Source: Desulfovibrio sp. ZJ369
GTDB taxonomy: Bacteria; Desulfobacterota; Desulfovibrionia; Desulfovibrionales; Desulfovibrionaceae
Direction of reading: 5' to 3'
NCBI RefSeq assembly: GCF_011039085.1
Contig: NZ_JAAKEI010000011.1
Span: 1 to 64,000, forward strand
Length of the DNA: 64,000 nucleotides
Shown piece by piece: positions 1-8,376 of the stretch. Every line of letters begins with the position of its first letter. Position 1 is the first letter of the stretch. The position numbers were made by a program, and so were the translations under genes. The notes below the pieces were generated by a model. It was given only the letters and a program-made list of their open reading frames with translations, was not told the DNA's origin and did not search any database.

Positions 1-388
1 TGTATCTTTGAGTTAATCCCCCTTTTGTGCGCCCCATATCCTGGCTGCCGCCTTTTGCGCCCATTCCATCATGATGAACCTTTATATATGAGGCATCAAT
101 CATAAGCCATTCAAAATCTGGTTCATCTATCAATATTTCGAGAAGTTTTTCCCATACGCCCTTGTCCCGCCAGCGACAAAATCTGCGATGTGTATTTTTC
201 CAGTCACCAAAATCAGGAGGCAAATCCCGCCATGGCGCGCCAGTACGCATAATCCAGAAGACTGCGTTTATGAAGAGACGATTATCCTTTGCAGTTACTC
301 CCCTGACGCCCTCTCTGCCCGGCAAGTGTGGTTTCAAAATTTCCCAAAGGCCATCAGATATATCGTGGCGACGGTGAGCTGGTATCAT
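1..388 (-). CDS. IS5-family transposase, 5' part (cut by window edge)
   Basis: Reading the minus strand from the ATG at 388 gives 129 codons that run off the window. The product begins MIPAHRRHDISDGLWEILKP and continues with the GAPWRDLP block and the RRFCRWRDKGVWEKL block, typical of the N-terminal half of IS5-group (IS427-like) DDE transposases. A later MIDASYIKVHHDGMGAK stretch carries the first catalytic Asp of the DDE triad. GGGAGG lies just upstream of the start. An ATG four bases earlier is out of frame and closes quickly. Whether the element is intact cannot be seen. The 8-bp direct repeat GTAATTAT at 416-423 and 430-437 lies near the expected end of the element, but I could not define the terminal inverted repeat. 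Confidence 0.85.
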   Translation of the reverse strand, partial: MIPAHRRHDISDGLWEILKPHLPGREGVRGVTAKDNRLFINAVFWIMRTGAPWRDLPPDFGDWKNTHRRFCRWRDKGVWEKLLEILIDEPDFEWLMIDASYIKVHHDGMGAKGGSQDMGRTKGGLTQRY

Positions 389-454
389 TCATCCTCCCAG
401 GTTGGTAGAGAGGAAGTAATTATTCGTCAGTAATTATCAAATGACGACACACCC

Positions 455-491
455 TAGGACTGTTTGCTACTTTCATTGGCAAAACGCTCTA
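455..491. repeat. TAGAGC palindromic repeat, degenerate left arm
   Basis: The right arm GCAAAACGCTCTA is intact. The left arm reads TAGGACTGTTTGC instead of TAGAGCGTTTTGC, so this copy has decayed on one side. Confidence 0.6.
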
Positions 492-582
492 AACAGGCGC
501 GGAGAGAGGCGCTGTCAGCGGCAATGCTGCGGGCGGTCGGCGCTTTCTCGCCGGCACCGTGGCTCACATGGAAAACTCCAGG

Positions 583-620
583 GCCGCAGAAGAGGATTCG
601 TTTCTCATCTGCGGCTTTTT
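583..620 (+). terminator. Terminator-like hairpin
   Basis: GCCGCAGA (583-590) pairs perfectly with TCTGCGGC (608-615) and is followed at once by five T. It would stop plus-strand transcription arriving from the IS side, or attenuate a long leader of the dehydrogenase gene. Confidence 0.5.
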
Positions 621-708
621 CGCAAAAAAGTTTTTTCCGTCCTGTAACTCCAACGTAGCAGCTTTGTTCAAGTATTTTATTGTTTGTGCGATCATTCCAG
701 GCTTGTTC

Positions 709-730
709 AAAAAAGAACGCGTTCTTTTTT
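709..730. promoter_or_regulatory. 22-bp perfect palindrome upstream of the alcohol dehydrogenase
   Basis: The left half AAAAAAGAACG is followed directly by its exact reverse complement, centred about 125 bp before the ATG at 845. Uninterrupted palindromes of this kind are typical of operators; the terminal T-run would also allow a short terminator. Confidence 0.4.
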
Positions 731-844
731 CCAGAGACGCCTTGCAACACTGTTGGACATGCGATAATCTGTTTGTAAGCTCTATTTTCTATCACCATGG
801 GGTTTCTCCATGCGGGGAGGCCGCGCAACAGCAAGGAGTCGCTG

Positions 845-2044
845 ATGAGCACGGATGTCAAGAGCATGCACATGGGGCAGATTACTTCATTTTTCATTCC
901 CAATGTCACGCTTGTGGGCGAAGGCTGTTCCAAAGAGATTCCCGCGCGCCTGAAAAGCATCGGCGGCGCCAAGCCGCTGATCGTCACTGATCAGGGCATC
1001 GTCAAGGCCGGCATCCTGAAGCAGATTACGGATATTCTGGACAAGGCCGGCATGCAGTACGCCATTTTTGATCAGACCGTTCCCAATCCCACGGACAAAA
1101 ATGTGGAAGCGGCCTATGCCGTGTACCAGAACGAAAAGTGCGACAGCCTGATCACGCTCGGCGGCGGCAGCTCCCATGACTGCGGCAAGGGCGTGGGCTT
1201 TCTGGCCGGCAACGGCGGCAAAATCCATGATTACGAAGGCGTGGACAAATCCGCCAAACCCTTCCCGCCGTATGTGGCGGTGAACACTACCGCGGGCACG
1301 GCCTCGGAAATGACCCGCTTCTGCATTATCACCGACACTTCGCGCAAGGTAAAAATGTGCATTGTCGACTGGCGCTGCACCCCCAGCGTGGCCATCGACG
1401 ATCCGCTCCTGATGATGGGCATGCCTCCGGCCCTGACGGCCTCCACGGGCATGGACGCCCTGACGCATGCCGTGGAAGCCTATGTGTCCACCGCGGCCAC
1501 GCCCATGACCGACGCCTGCGCGGAAAAAGCCATTGAATACATCAACCGCTATTTGCGCCGCGCCGTGGCCAACGGCAGGGATAAAGAAGCCCGCGAGGGC
1601 ATGTGCTACGCGCAGTATCTGGCGGGCATGGCCTTCAATAACGCCAGTCTCGGCCATGTGCACGCCATGGCTCACCAGCTCGGCGGCTTTTACGATCTGC
1701 CGCACGGGGAATGCAATGCCATCCTCCTGCCGCATGTGAGCCAGTACAATCTGATCTCCAGCCGCCGCCGTTTCGCGCGGATCGCGCGCCTGCTGGGCGA
1801 GCGCACGGACGGCATCAGCGCCAATGAAGCCTCGCAGAAAGCCATTACCGCCATCAACATTCTCTCCAGGGATGTGGGCATCCCCGACGGTCTGGTGGCT
1901 CTGGGCAAAAAGTACGGCAAAAACGTGCGTGAGGAAGATATTCCGATCATGACGGCCAACGCCCAGAAGGACGCCTGCGCCCTGACCAATCCGCGGATCA
2001 TGACCGACGAGGCCGTGGCCGCCATTTACAGGGCGGCCCTGTAG
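845..2044 (+). CDS. Iron-containing (group III) alcohol dehydrogenase
   Basis: A 399-residue NAD(P)-dependent dehydrogenase of the Fe-ADH family (FucO/AdhB type), which interconverts alcohols and aldehydes in the cytoplasm. The GGGSSHDCGK nucleotide-binding motif and the NTTAGTASEMTRF motif are present. Metal-ligand motifs GMDALTHAVEAY, GHVHAMAHQLGG and DLPHGECNAILLP supply the Asp and His residues. The start at 845 is preceded by AAGGAG with 6-nt spacing; an upstream in-frame ATG has no such site. The stop TAG is the first triplet of a TAGAGC palindrome. The substrate cannot be read from sequence: ethanol-type alcohols are likely, and reduction of sulfoacetaldehyde to isethionate (SarD-type role) is possible because tpa lies 6 kb downstream, but it is not in the same operon. 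Confidence 0.9.
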   Translation: MSTDVKSMHMGQITSFFIPNVTLVGEGCSKEIPARLKSIGGAKPLIVTDQGIVKAGILKQITDILDKAGMQYAIFDQTVPNPTDKNVEAAYAVYQNEKCDSLITLGGGSSHDCGKGVGFLAGNGGKIHDYEGVDKSAKPFPPYVAVNTTAGTASEMTRFCIITDTSRKVKMCIVDWRCTPSVAIDDPLLMMGMPPALTASTGMDALTHAVEAYVSTAATPMTDACAEKAIEYINRYLRRAVANGRDKEAREGMCYAQYLAGMAFNNASLGHVHAMAHQLGGFYDLPHGECNAILLPHVSQYNLISSRRRFARIARLLGERTDGISANEASQKAITAINILSRDVGIPDGLVALGKKYGKNVREEDIPIMTANAQKDACALTNPRIMTDEAVAAIYRAAL

Positions 2045-2078
2045 AGCGTTTTGCTCATGAAATGAGCGAAACGCTCTA
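2042..2078. repeat. TAGAGC palindromic repeat (canonical copy)
   Basis: TAGAGCGTTTTGCTCAT pairs with ATGAGCGAAACGCTCTA around a GAA loop. The first three bases are the stop codon of the dehydrogenase. A second strong stem follows (2087-2100 with 2111-2124), so the two hairpins may jointly end transcription from both sides. Confidence 0.8.
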
Positions 2079-2236
2079 AGACGAAGGCCCGCACCGGCCG
2101 TGGTCCTCCCCGGCCGGTGCGGGCAAGCGTGCCGTTGCCGCTGCCGGGAAGAACTCCCGGCGCGGCAGAACAGAAAAACGGCATGCGCAGCGACATCCCG
2201 TTTTTCCTGTGCAAGCGCCCGCGCTTTGTCTGCGGT

Positions 2237-2842
2237 TCAGGGGCGGATGATCTTGTCGGCCAGATCCAGACTGGTGACAATATCCAGCATATTGGAGGTC
2301 TCCCCCACGGCTTTGGCGGCCAGCAGCCCGTAATGCGCGAGGCATGTGCCGCAGACCAGCACGCTGACGCCGTTTTGCGCCAGAGCCTGCAAGGCCTCCA
2401 GGGCCGGCCCCGGCCTGGTGGCCAGCTTGACGCCGCCATTGATCAGAATCAGCCGCCACAGTCGCGGCCCCAGTTCCGGCAGGGTAGCCAGAAAGTTGTC
2501 CATCAGCCTGCTGCCCAGGCTGTCGTCGCCCCGGCCGATGGTTTCCGTCGTAATCAGCACCAGAGTTTTCCCTTCTTCGGCGCTGTCCGGCACAGCGCAG
2601 CGCCCGATCGAGGTCTCGCTCACGCCTTCTGTTCCGGCGCGCGCCGTGAGCCGCCAGCAGTTTTCGCCCGCCTGTTCACAAGCCACGGCATACCCCCGGC
2701 CCGCCAGAAAGCGGCGGACATTCTCCACGGCAGGCTCATTGTCCACCAGGACTTCCAGGCGGCGTTCTCCGGCGTCCGCGGCCGCGCGGCAGCGGATCAC
2801 CGGCTGGGGGCAGGGGATATTGCGGCAATCAAGGCTTTTCAT
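2237..2842 (-). CDS. yedF: YedF-type sulfurtransferase-like selenium metabolism protein
   Basis: 201 residues in two parts: an N-terminal TusA-like domain with the CPxP signature in MKSLDCRNIPCPQPV (residues 1-15), and a C-terminal DsrE-like domain carrying LVCGTCLAHYGL (about 165). This architecture defines the YedF family linked to selenium metabolism in selenocysteine- or selenouridine-using bacteria. Likely role: cytoplasmic persulfide or selenide handling. AAGGAG lies 10 nt before the ATG at 2842. It converges on the dehydrogenase gene, with the hairpins at 2042-2124 between them. No selenoprotein was recognised in the window. Confidence 0.85.
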   Translation of the reverse strand: MKSLDCRNIPCPQPVIRCRAAADAGERRLEVLVDNEPAVENVRRFLAGRGYAVACEQAGENCWRLTARAGTEGVSETSIGRCAVPDSAEEGKTLVLITTETIGRGDDSLGSRLMDNFLATLPELGPRLWRLILINGGVKLATRPGPALEALQALAQNGVSVLVCGTCLAHYGLLAAKAVGETSNMLDIVTSLDLADKIIRP

Positions 2843-2952
2843 GGCCAGGCATCTCCTTGTATATTGAGAATTATTTTTATTTACATCAGGTATGCTTATA
2901 GCGTATTTTCAAGACGTCCGATAAGCAAGGCAAACGTTGCAGAGGTTGAACG

Positions 2953-4617
2953 ATGGGGATTTTGTTGCAAATCGTGATTATTGCACTGCTGGGGGTGCTG
3001 GCCGCCCTGCAGCCGGAAGGCGTCTGGGCCTGGATGATAACGGCGGCGGCCGCCGTCTGCGCGGGAGCCGACGCCTGGCTCTGGCTGAGGGCGGGGCAAA
3101 AAAGGGCCGACCTGCTTTCCTTTGCCCAAACATTGCTCGGATCCGATGCTCCGAGTTCTTCCGGGGAGCCCGCGCAACGTTTGCGTCACTGCCTGGAGGC
3201 ATTGCAGAACGAGCGCCGAAAAGCGCAGGAACAGGCCGCGGCCGCAGCCGAGAGGTTGCGCACTGAGGCGCAGGCTCTGCGGGCCGAGTCGCTTGCCGCG
3301 AGCGACCGTGAGAGGACCCTGGCGGACAAGATCTCGCAAAGCGCGCCGGTGCTGGAAAAAGCCCATAATGTCTGCAACAGGCTTTCCACGGAGGTGCGCC
3401 GCCTTTCCGAGCTGGTGGGCGATGTGGAGAAAGGCGTGGAGGTGCAGCGTGACCGCCTCGGCGAAACCAGCGCGGTCATGGAACGCGTGGCCGAAGCCGC
3501 GCGGGTTTCTTCGGATCGGGTGCGCGGCGTTACGGACAATGCGGAAGCCTCGCGCGGCAAAGCCGTCACCGGAGAAAAAGAAGTGCATGAGGCCGTGTCT
3601 TCCATTGAAGAGGTCAAAAGCACGGTCATGCACCTCAAGGAAGCTATGGCCGGGCTGGGAGAAAAAGCCAGCAACATCGGGCAGGTCATGAGCGTGATTA
3701 ACGAAGTGGCGGATCAGACCAATCTGCTGGCCCTGAATGCCGCCATTGAGGCGGCCCGCGCGGGCGATGCCGGGCGCGGTTTCGCGGTTGTGGCAGACGA
3801 AGTGCGCAAGCTGGCCGAAAAGACGATGGGGGCCACCAGGGAGGTTGAGGAAGCTGTTCTGGCCATTCAGGAAGAAACCCGCGTCAATGTGCAGACAGTG
3901 GAAAAAGCCGCCCTGCTGATTGTGGAAGGCGCGCAGCGCGCCTCCAGCGCCGGCTCCTTTATGGTCGATATCGTGCGGGACATGGAAGGGACGGCGGAGC
4001 ATCTGAAAATCATTGCCCAGGGCGCGGCCGAACAGTCGGAGAGCAACGCGCGGACCAACGGCGCGCTGGAGGAAATCCGGGATGTGGCCGAGCGCACGGC
4101 CTCCAATATGGAGACATTCACAGCGGCTCTGCTCTCGTTCAAGACCGGCATGGAAGATTTGGACATGATCGTCAATGCCCTGGTGACGGGGGACTACGCC
4201 CAGGCTTCCTCGGACAAGTTCGTGCAGTGGACGTCCAAGCTGGATTTGCATGTCCCGGTCATCGACAGGCAGCACAGAATGCTCTGCGGCTATATCAACG
4301 AGTTATACACGGCCATGCGCAACAACCGCACCGGCGAGGAGCTGCGGGCCATTGTGAAGAAGCTGCGTGATTATACGGCCTCGCATTTCAGCGAAGAAGA
4401 AAAACTTTTTGCGCCTTCAGCCTATCCCGGCACGGCAGAACACAAGGAAATCCACAGAAAATTCGTGGCCAGGCTGGATGAATTTGAAGAACAGCTCAAG
4501 AACGGCACGGCCACGGTGAGCATGGATCTGCTGAGCTTCCTCAAGGATTGGCTGATCAACCATATTGCGGGCACTGATCCCGGCTATGTGCCCTATCTGC
4601 CGGAGACGGCGCGCTAA
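2953..4617 (+). CDS. Methyl-accepting chemotaxis protein with C-terminal hemerythrin domain (DcrH-like)
   Basis: 554 residues. Two hydrophobic segments at residues about 3-45 form a minimal membrane anchor with almost no periplasmic domain. A coiled-coil signalling region follows, with the MCP hairpin tip around [37 protein letters not shown] in the middle of the protein. Residues about 420-545 are a bacteriohemerythrin domain: [21 protein letters not shown] and INHIAGTD supply the expected His, Glu and Asp ligands of a di-iron O2 site. D. vulgaris DcrH has the same design, so cytoplasmic oxygen sensing for aerotaxis is the likely role. A strong terminator follows the stop. Confidence 0.92.
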   Translation: MGILLQIVIIALLGVLAALQPEGVWAWMITAAAAVCAGADAWLWLRAGQKRADLLSFAQTLLGSDAPSSSGEPAQRLRHCLEALQNERRKAQEQAAAAAERLRTEAQALRAESLAASDRERTLADKISQSAPVLEKAHNVCNRLSTEVRRLSELVGDVEKGVEVQRDRLGETSAVMERVAEAARVSSDRVRGVTDNAEASRGKAVTGEKEVHEAVSSIEEVKSTVMHLKEAMAGLGEKASNIGQVMSVINEVADQTNLLALNAAIEAARAGDAGRGFAVVADEVRKLAEKTMGATREVEEAVLAIQEETRVNVQTVEKAALLIVEGAQRASSAGSFMVDIVRDMEGTAEHLKIIAQGAAEQSESNARTNGALEEIRDVAERTASNMETFTAALLSFKTGMEDLDMIVNALVTGDYAQASSDKFVQWTSKLDLHVPVIDRQHRMLCGYINELYTAMRNNRTGEELRAIVKKLRDYTASHFSEEEKLFAPSAYPGTAEHKEIHRKFVARLDEFEEQLKNGTATVSMDLLSFLKDWLINHIAGTDPGYVPYLPETAR

Positions 4618-4638
4618 AATTGAGGACCGGATCTTTCA

Positions 4639-4662
4639 AGCGCCCCGAACGGGGCGCTTTTT
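4639..4662 (+). terminator. Rho-independent terminator after the chemoreceptor
   Basis: AGCGCCCC / GGGGCGCT stem with a GAAC loop and a run of T, 22 nt after the stop codon. Confidence 0.9.
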
Positions 4663-4694
4663 CCATGTGCGAAAATTCCCCGTCAGGTGGGCTG

Positions 4695-4742
4695 CGTCAG
4701 GTGGTCTGTCCCCCTGCCTGCTGAAGGGGCAGACCACCTGAC
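4695..4742. other. Long hairpin between convergent genes
   Basis: CGTCAGGTGGTCTG at 4695-4708 pairs with its reverse complement ending at 4742, with an extra CCCC/GGGG pair inside. A near-copy of the left arm also lies directly before it (4681-4694). It sits between the chemoreceptor terminator and the end of pdxT and may terminate pdxST transcription, though no T-run follows on that strand. Confidence 0.5.
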
Positions 4743-4777
4743 GGCGCGGGACTGTGCAATATATGAGGGATCGGCGG

Positions 4778-5356
4778 CTATTTCCTGCACATTTCAAGAA
4801 AGTAGCGGTGCAGGCGCACGTCCGGAGTCAGCTCGGGATGAAAAGAGGTTGCCAGCACATTGTCCTGGCGCACGGCCACAGCCTGCCCCTTGACGTTGGC
4901 CAGAACCCGCACCCTGGACCCCACGCCGGTCAGCACGGGTGCGCGAATGAAGACCGCCGGAAAAGGCGGGAGGCCGAGTTCCGGCATCTCCAGATCCGTT
5001 TCAAAGCTGTCCACCTGGCGGCCGAAGGCATTGCGCCGCACCGTGGCGTCGAGCACGCCCAGCCGGGGCTGGTTCGAGTTCTCGATTTCCCGGCAGAGCA
5101 GGATCAGGCCCGCGCAACTGCCATAGACCGGCATGCCCTTTTCAATGCGCTCCCGCAAGGGATCAAGCATGCCCCATTCCACAAGCAGCTTGCCTATGGT
5201 GGTGCTCTCGCCGCCTGGGATGATCATGGCGTCAATGCCGCTCATGTCCTTGAGCTGGCGCACTTCGCGCGCTTCGGCTCCCAGGCGGGCCACGGCGGCC
5301 GCGTGCTCGCGGAAAGCGCCTTGCAGGGCCAGAACGCCCACAAGCGTCCGGGCCAT
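4778..5356 (-). CDS. pdxT: Pyridoxal 5'-phosphate synthase glutaminase subunit
   Basis: 192-residue class I glutamine amidotransferase that releases ammonia from glutamine and passes it to PdxS. Visible motifs: the oxyanion region PGGESTTIGKL (residues about 47-57), the nucleophile in YGSCAGLILL (about 77-86), and the catalytic His-Glu pair in SFHPEL (about 172-177). The start at 5356 gives the canonical MARTLVGVLALQGAF N-terminus and lies one base after the pdxS stop, so the pair is translationally coupled. A longer upstream extension in the same frame merely overlaps pdxS. Confidence 0.95.
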   Translation of the reverse strand: MARTLVGVLALQGAFREHAAAVARLGAEAREVRQLKDMSGIDAMIIPGGESTTIGKLLVEWGMLDPLRERIEKGMPVYGSCAGLILLCREIENSNQPRLGVLDATVRRNAFGRQVDSFETDLEMPELGLPPFPAVFIRAPVLTGVGSRVRVLANVKGQAVAVRQDNVLATSFHPELTPDVRLHRYFLEMCRK

Positions 5357-5357
5357 C

Positions 5358-6239
5358 TTACCAGCCCCGTTCCTGCATGCGCTCGGCATCCGGGATGGAG
5401 GAAATTTCAATGCCCACCATCGGCTCGCCCAGATCTTTGGATATTTCTGCCAACATCGCGTAATCATTATAATTGGTCACGGCCTGCACAATGGCTTTGG
5501 CCCGTTTGGCCGGATCGCCGGACTTGAAGATGCCCGATCCCACGAACACGCCGTCACAGCCCAGGTGCATCATCAGGGCCGCATCAGCCGGCGTGGCGAT
5601 ACCGCCAGCCGCAAAGTTGACCACAGGCAGGCGGCCTTCTTTGCGCACGCGCATGGCCACTTCCAGAGGCGCGCCGCACTCCTTGGCGAAATTGGGCACT
5701 TCGGCGTCGGGCAGGGCGCAGAGCATGCGGATTTCATCCATGACCTGACGGCAGTGGCGCACGGCTTCCACCACGTTGCCGGTGCCGGGCTCGCCCTTGG
5801 TGCGTATCATGGCCGCGCCCTCGGCAATGCGGCGCAGGGCTTCGCCCAGGTTGCGGCAGCCGCAGACAAAGGGCACGGTAAAGTTGCGCTTGTCGATGTG
5901 GTAGCGGTCGTCGGCCGGGGTGAGCACTTCGCTCTCGTCAATATAATCCACGCCCAGGGCTTCCAGAATGCGCGCCTCCACAAAATGCCCGATGCGCGCC
6001 TTGGCCATTACAGGAATGCTGACCACCTCCATGATCTTTTTGACGATGGTGGGATCAGCCATGCGGGCCACGCCGCCGGCAGCGCGGATGTCGGCCGGGA
6101 CGCGCTCCAGAGCCATGACGGCGCACGCGCCGGCCTGCTCGGCGATTTTCGCCTGATCGGGAGTGGTGACGTCCATGATCACGCCGCCCTTGAGCATTTC
6201 AGCCAGTCCGGTCTTCAGGCGGATGGTGCCCTGTTCCAT
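5358..6239 (-). CDS. pdxS: Pyridoxal 5'-phosphate synthase lyase subunit
   Basis: 293 residues, the usual length for PdxS, a TIM-barrel enzyme that builds PLP from ribose 5-phosphate, glyceraldehyde 3-phosphate and ammonia. Family blocks are visible in order: [74 protein letters not shown], and [18 protein letters not shown] precedes the ATG. First gene of a pdxST operon; the product is the cofactor of the nearby aminotransferase Tpa and of the glycogen phosphorylase, though no co-regulation is visible. Confidence 0.96.
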   Translation of the reverse strand: MEQGTIRLKTGLAEMLKGGVIMDVTTPDQAKIAEQAGACAVMALERVPADIRAAGGVARMADPTIVKKIMEVVSIPVMAKARIGHFVEARILEALGVDYIDESEVLTPADDRYHIDKRNFTVPFVCGCRNLGEALRRIAEGAAMIRTKGEPGTGNVVEAVRHCRQVMDEIRMLCALPDAEVPNFAKECGAPLEVAMRVRKEGRLPVVNFAAGGIATPADAALMMHLGCDGVFVGSGIFKSGDPAKRAKAIVQAVTNYNDYAMLAEISKDLGEPMVGIEISSIPDAERMQERGW

Positions 6240-6640
6240 AATCTCTACTCCTTCTCTGCCGGGTGCGGCCCGACGGGTGATTTGCGGGTAGCCGCTTTGT
6301 GGCGGCGATGCTGGCGTGTTTATATGCGATAATCATGCGCCTGACAATATGCCCGAAGGTGGGAAGGATTCACTTAAAAAAACGAATCCTTCCGCCTCAG
6401 GCCGGGCTTGTGGCGGACGCGCCGTCGACGTATCCTTTATGGGAGCCGGGCAGGCGCAGTAGTCCTCCAGACCTTTTTGCCGCGCCTCTTTTACGCGTGC
6501 CGGGCGGTCCTGCGCTGCCCCGGCACGCAAAGACGGCCGGGCCGCGGGCCCCGCGCGCTGCGCCGCGTCCTGTCCGGGCCGGAAGGCTGAGCTTGAAGTT
6601 GCGAAGATGTTACAGCGAATCACAATAGAAGGAGAAGAAC
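6240..6640. other. Divergent intergenic region, pdxS / BMP-family gene
   Basis: No gene supported. It contains a perfect inverted repeat GGAAGGATTC (6362-6371) / GAATCCTTCC (6384-6393) with a 12-nt A-rich loop, which could be an operator or an RNA hairpin, and TGCGATAATC near 6322, repeated upstream of the first alcohol dehydrogenase. Promoters for both divergent genes must lie here. Confidence 0.4.
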
Positions 6641-7744
6641 ATGCAATCCATCCCCTGCCGGAGCTTTCCCCTGATTCCGGCCTGCCTGATCTGGGCCGTT
6701 CTGACATTGGCAATGCCGCTTGCGGCTGCAGCCGCTGCGTCGGGCGCGCCTTCAAACGCTGCCGGCAATCCAGCGCGCCCTTTGCGCGTGGCCCTGCTGT
6801 TGGAGCACGGAGGCCCGGCAGGCGCGGGCAACAGTTGGACAACACTGCTCAACGCGGGTCTGGACAGGGCGGCCCGGGACTTTTCCCTGCATACCGAAAC
6901 TCTGGCCGCAGCGCCGGGTACGGATCAGGAGGCTGTTTTCCGCAGGGCCGCGCGCGATTTTGACCTCGTGCTGGTGGCCTCGGACGGCTTTCATACAATT
7001 TTGCGCGAAAATGCCGCCAACTTCCGCAACACCTTATTCGGCTGCATTGATGCCGGCATACGCGCGCCCAATATCATGTGCGTGACCTTTGCGGATGAGC
7101 AGGCCGCCTTTCTGGCAGGAGCGGCGGCAGCCATGCTGACCGGGCAGACCGGTCTGCCCGGCATTAATCGGGAAAAAATCATCGGCTGGCTGTCCGGCGA
7201 GGATGTGCCTGCCATGCGTTCTCTGCTCAACGGCTTCAGCGAGGGCGCGCGCCTGATCGATCCGCAAGTGCGGGTGATCAACACGGTGACCGGCTCCTTC
7301 GGCGACGCCGCTGCGGGGCGCGAAAAGGCACGCGGGCTTTTGGAACAGGGCGCGGACGTGCTGGTTCTGGCTGCCGGCCGGGGCAATGCCGGCGCGCTTG
7401 AGGAGGTACGGGAGCGCAACGCCTATGCTGTGGGCCTGGATGCCGATCAGCGCGCGCTGCTGCCCGGCCGCATGCTGACCTCCATTCTGAAGGGGGCGGA
7501 CAAAGCTGTGTATGAAATTGTGGCCGCAGCCGCTGCCAATGGTTTCAGGGGCAAGGAGATCATCGTGTATGACCTGAAGAACGGCGGCGTGGGGATCGCG
7601 GATATGGCTCCCTTCAAGGCGGTTGCAGGTAAAAATGCGCCCCCGGATCTGGAACGCCGCCTGAAAGAACTGCGCGGAGAAATTCTTAACGGCTCCATCC
7701 GCCTTAAATCCTTGCGTGCAAGGACGCTCTGCGATTGCCGCTGA
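6641..7744 (+). CDS. BMP-family (Med/PnrA-like) periplasmic binding protein
   Basis: 367 residues with a cleavable N-terminal signal (hydrophobic to about residue 30, Ala-rich cleavage region). The body follows the basic-membrane-protein fold: RVALLLEHGGPAGAGNSWTTLLNAGL near the N-terminus, the FADEQAAFLAGAAAAMLTGQTG block, and the GFSEGARLIDPQVRV and GADVLVLAAGRGN blocks. Relatives bind nucleosides or act as sensors feeding ABC importers, but no permease or ATPase gene is adjacent, so it may be a stand-alone receptor. AGGAG lies 9 nt before the ATG. There is no lipobox Cys, so it is soluble periplasmic rather than a lipoprotein. Substrate unknown. Confidence 0.75.
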   Translation: MQSIPCRSFPLIPACLIWAVLTLAMPLAAAAAASGAPSNAAGNPARPLRVALLLEHGGPAGAGNSWTTLLNAGLDRAARDFSLHTETLAAAPGTDQEAVFRRAARDFDLVLVASDGFHTILRENAANFRNTLFGCIDAGIRAPNIMCVTFADEQAAFLAGAAAAMLTGQTGLPGINREKIIGWLSGEDVPAMRSLLNGFSEGARLIDPQVRVINTVTGSFGDAAAGREKARGLLEQGADVLVLAAGRGNAGALEEVRERNAYAVGLDADQRALLPGRMLTSILKGADKAVYEIVAAAAANGFRGKEIIVYDLKNGGVGIADMAPFKAVAGKNAPPDLERRLKELRGEILNGSIRLKSLRARTLCDCR

Positions 7745-7987
7745 AACGCCGTTGTTTTTTTCGGCAAGAGCCGCCGCAGTGGAAAAAAAGAAAATTTTGC
7801 AGCCACTGACCGCTCTTCCTGAAAAATTATATTTGAAAAGCACTGAAATGCGCCTCCAGGCATTGCTGTTTGAAGTGAAAGCAGGTAAGGCTTTGCCTGA
7901 CAAGGCGGAAACCGGCGGCAATAATTGTTTTGCGCGCATCACAAGGCAAATTTTTTTGCCATGTTTTATAAGTCGATTTTGCATTGT

Positions 7988-8048
7988 GAGTCTAATTCGA
8001 CTCGACATTGAGCAGCCTCCCTGTGACAAACCAAGTCGAATTCGACTT
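7988..8048. promoter_or_regulatory. Paired palindromic operators upstream of tpa
   Basis: A perfect 16-bp palindrome AAGTCGAATTCGACTT (8033-8048) and a near-palindrome GAGTCTAATTCGACTC (7988-8003) have centres 45 bp apart; a further half-site AAGTCGA is at 7970-7976. They lie about 120 and 165 bp upstream of the start point predicted from the sigma-54 element, the usual distance for enhancer-binding-protein sites. Confidence 0.7.
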
Positions 8049-8131
8049 ATGAAATTTGAAAAGCCTTGCGCCATGCGCCATGCGACTGAAATAACTATTT
8101 GCTATTGCATGGTATCTCCGGCACGTTCGAT

Positions 8132-8147
8132 TTGGCACAAGGCTTGC
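8132..8147 (+). promoter_or_regulatory. Sigma-54 (-24/-12) promoter of tpa
   Basis: TTGGCACAAGGCTTGC matches the consensus TTGGCAC-N5-TTGC with the GG and GC doublets exactly 12 bp apart. Predicted transcription start is near 8159. Confidence 0.8.
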
Positions 8148-8376
8148 GTAGACTAAAACGTTCGGAACAGCGTAAAGACGCAGGCGGCAATACTGCCGAG
8201 ATGCAAACAAAAGTGCGCAGGCGCGGCGGGGCATGCTTGCCGCCCGCTTTGCTCTTCAGCCGCCCCTTGTGACGCGGCACTGTAACGACGATCCCCGTGC
8301 TCCTGCCGCATACTCGACCGGAGCCTGAAAATGAGGCGCATTTTTTCCGAAATCTTCTCACCCTTTGGAGGCTCAC

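Larger units (their letters stand above)
389..844. other. Intergenic region between IS element and alcohol dehydrogenase
   Basis: No convincing gene. It holds a degenerate copy of the TAGAGC palindromic repeat (455-491), a terminator-like hairpin (583-620), a 22-bp perfect palindrome (709-730), and a TGCGATAATC motif near 760 that recurs near 6322. A-rich and T-rich runs at 620-740 suggest that the promoter of the downstream dehydrogenase lies here. Confidence 0.5.
7745..8376. other. Long regulatory region upstream of tpa
   Basis: 632 bp without a convincing gene. It carries the paired palindromes (7988-8003, 8033-8048), a half-site (7970-7976) and the sigma-54-type promoter (8132-8147), leaving a transcribed leader of roughly 215 nt before the tpa start. 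Confidence 0.6.

Noticed and set aside
464-658. Short plus-strand frame upstream of the first Fe-ADH
   Set aside because: No ribosome site or family; it overlaps a degenerate repeat and a terminator-like hairpin.
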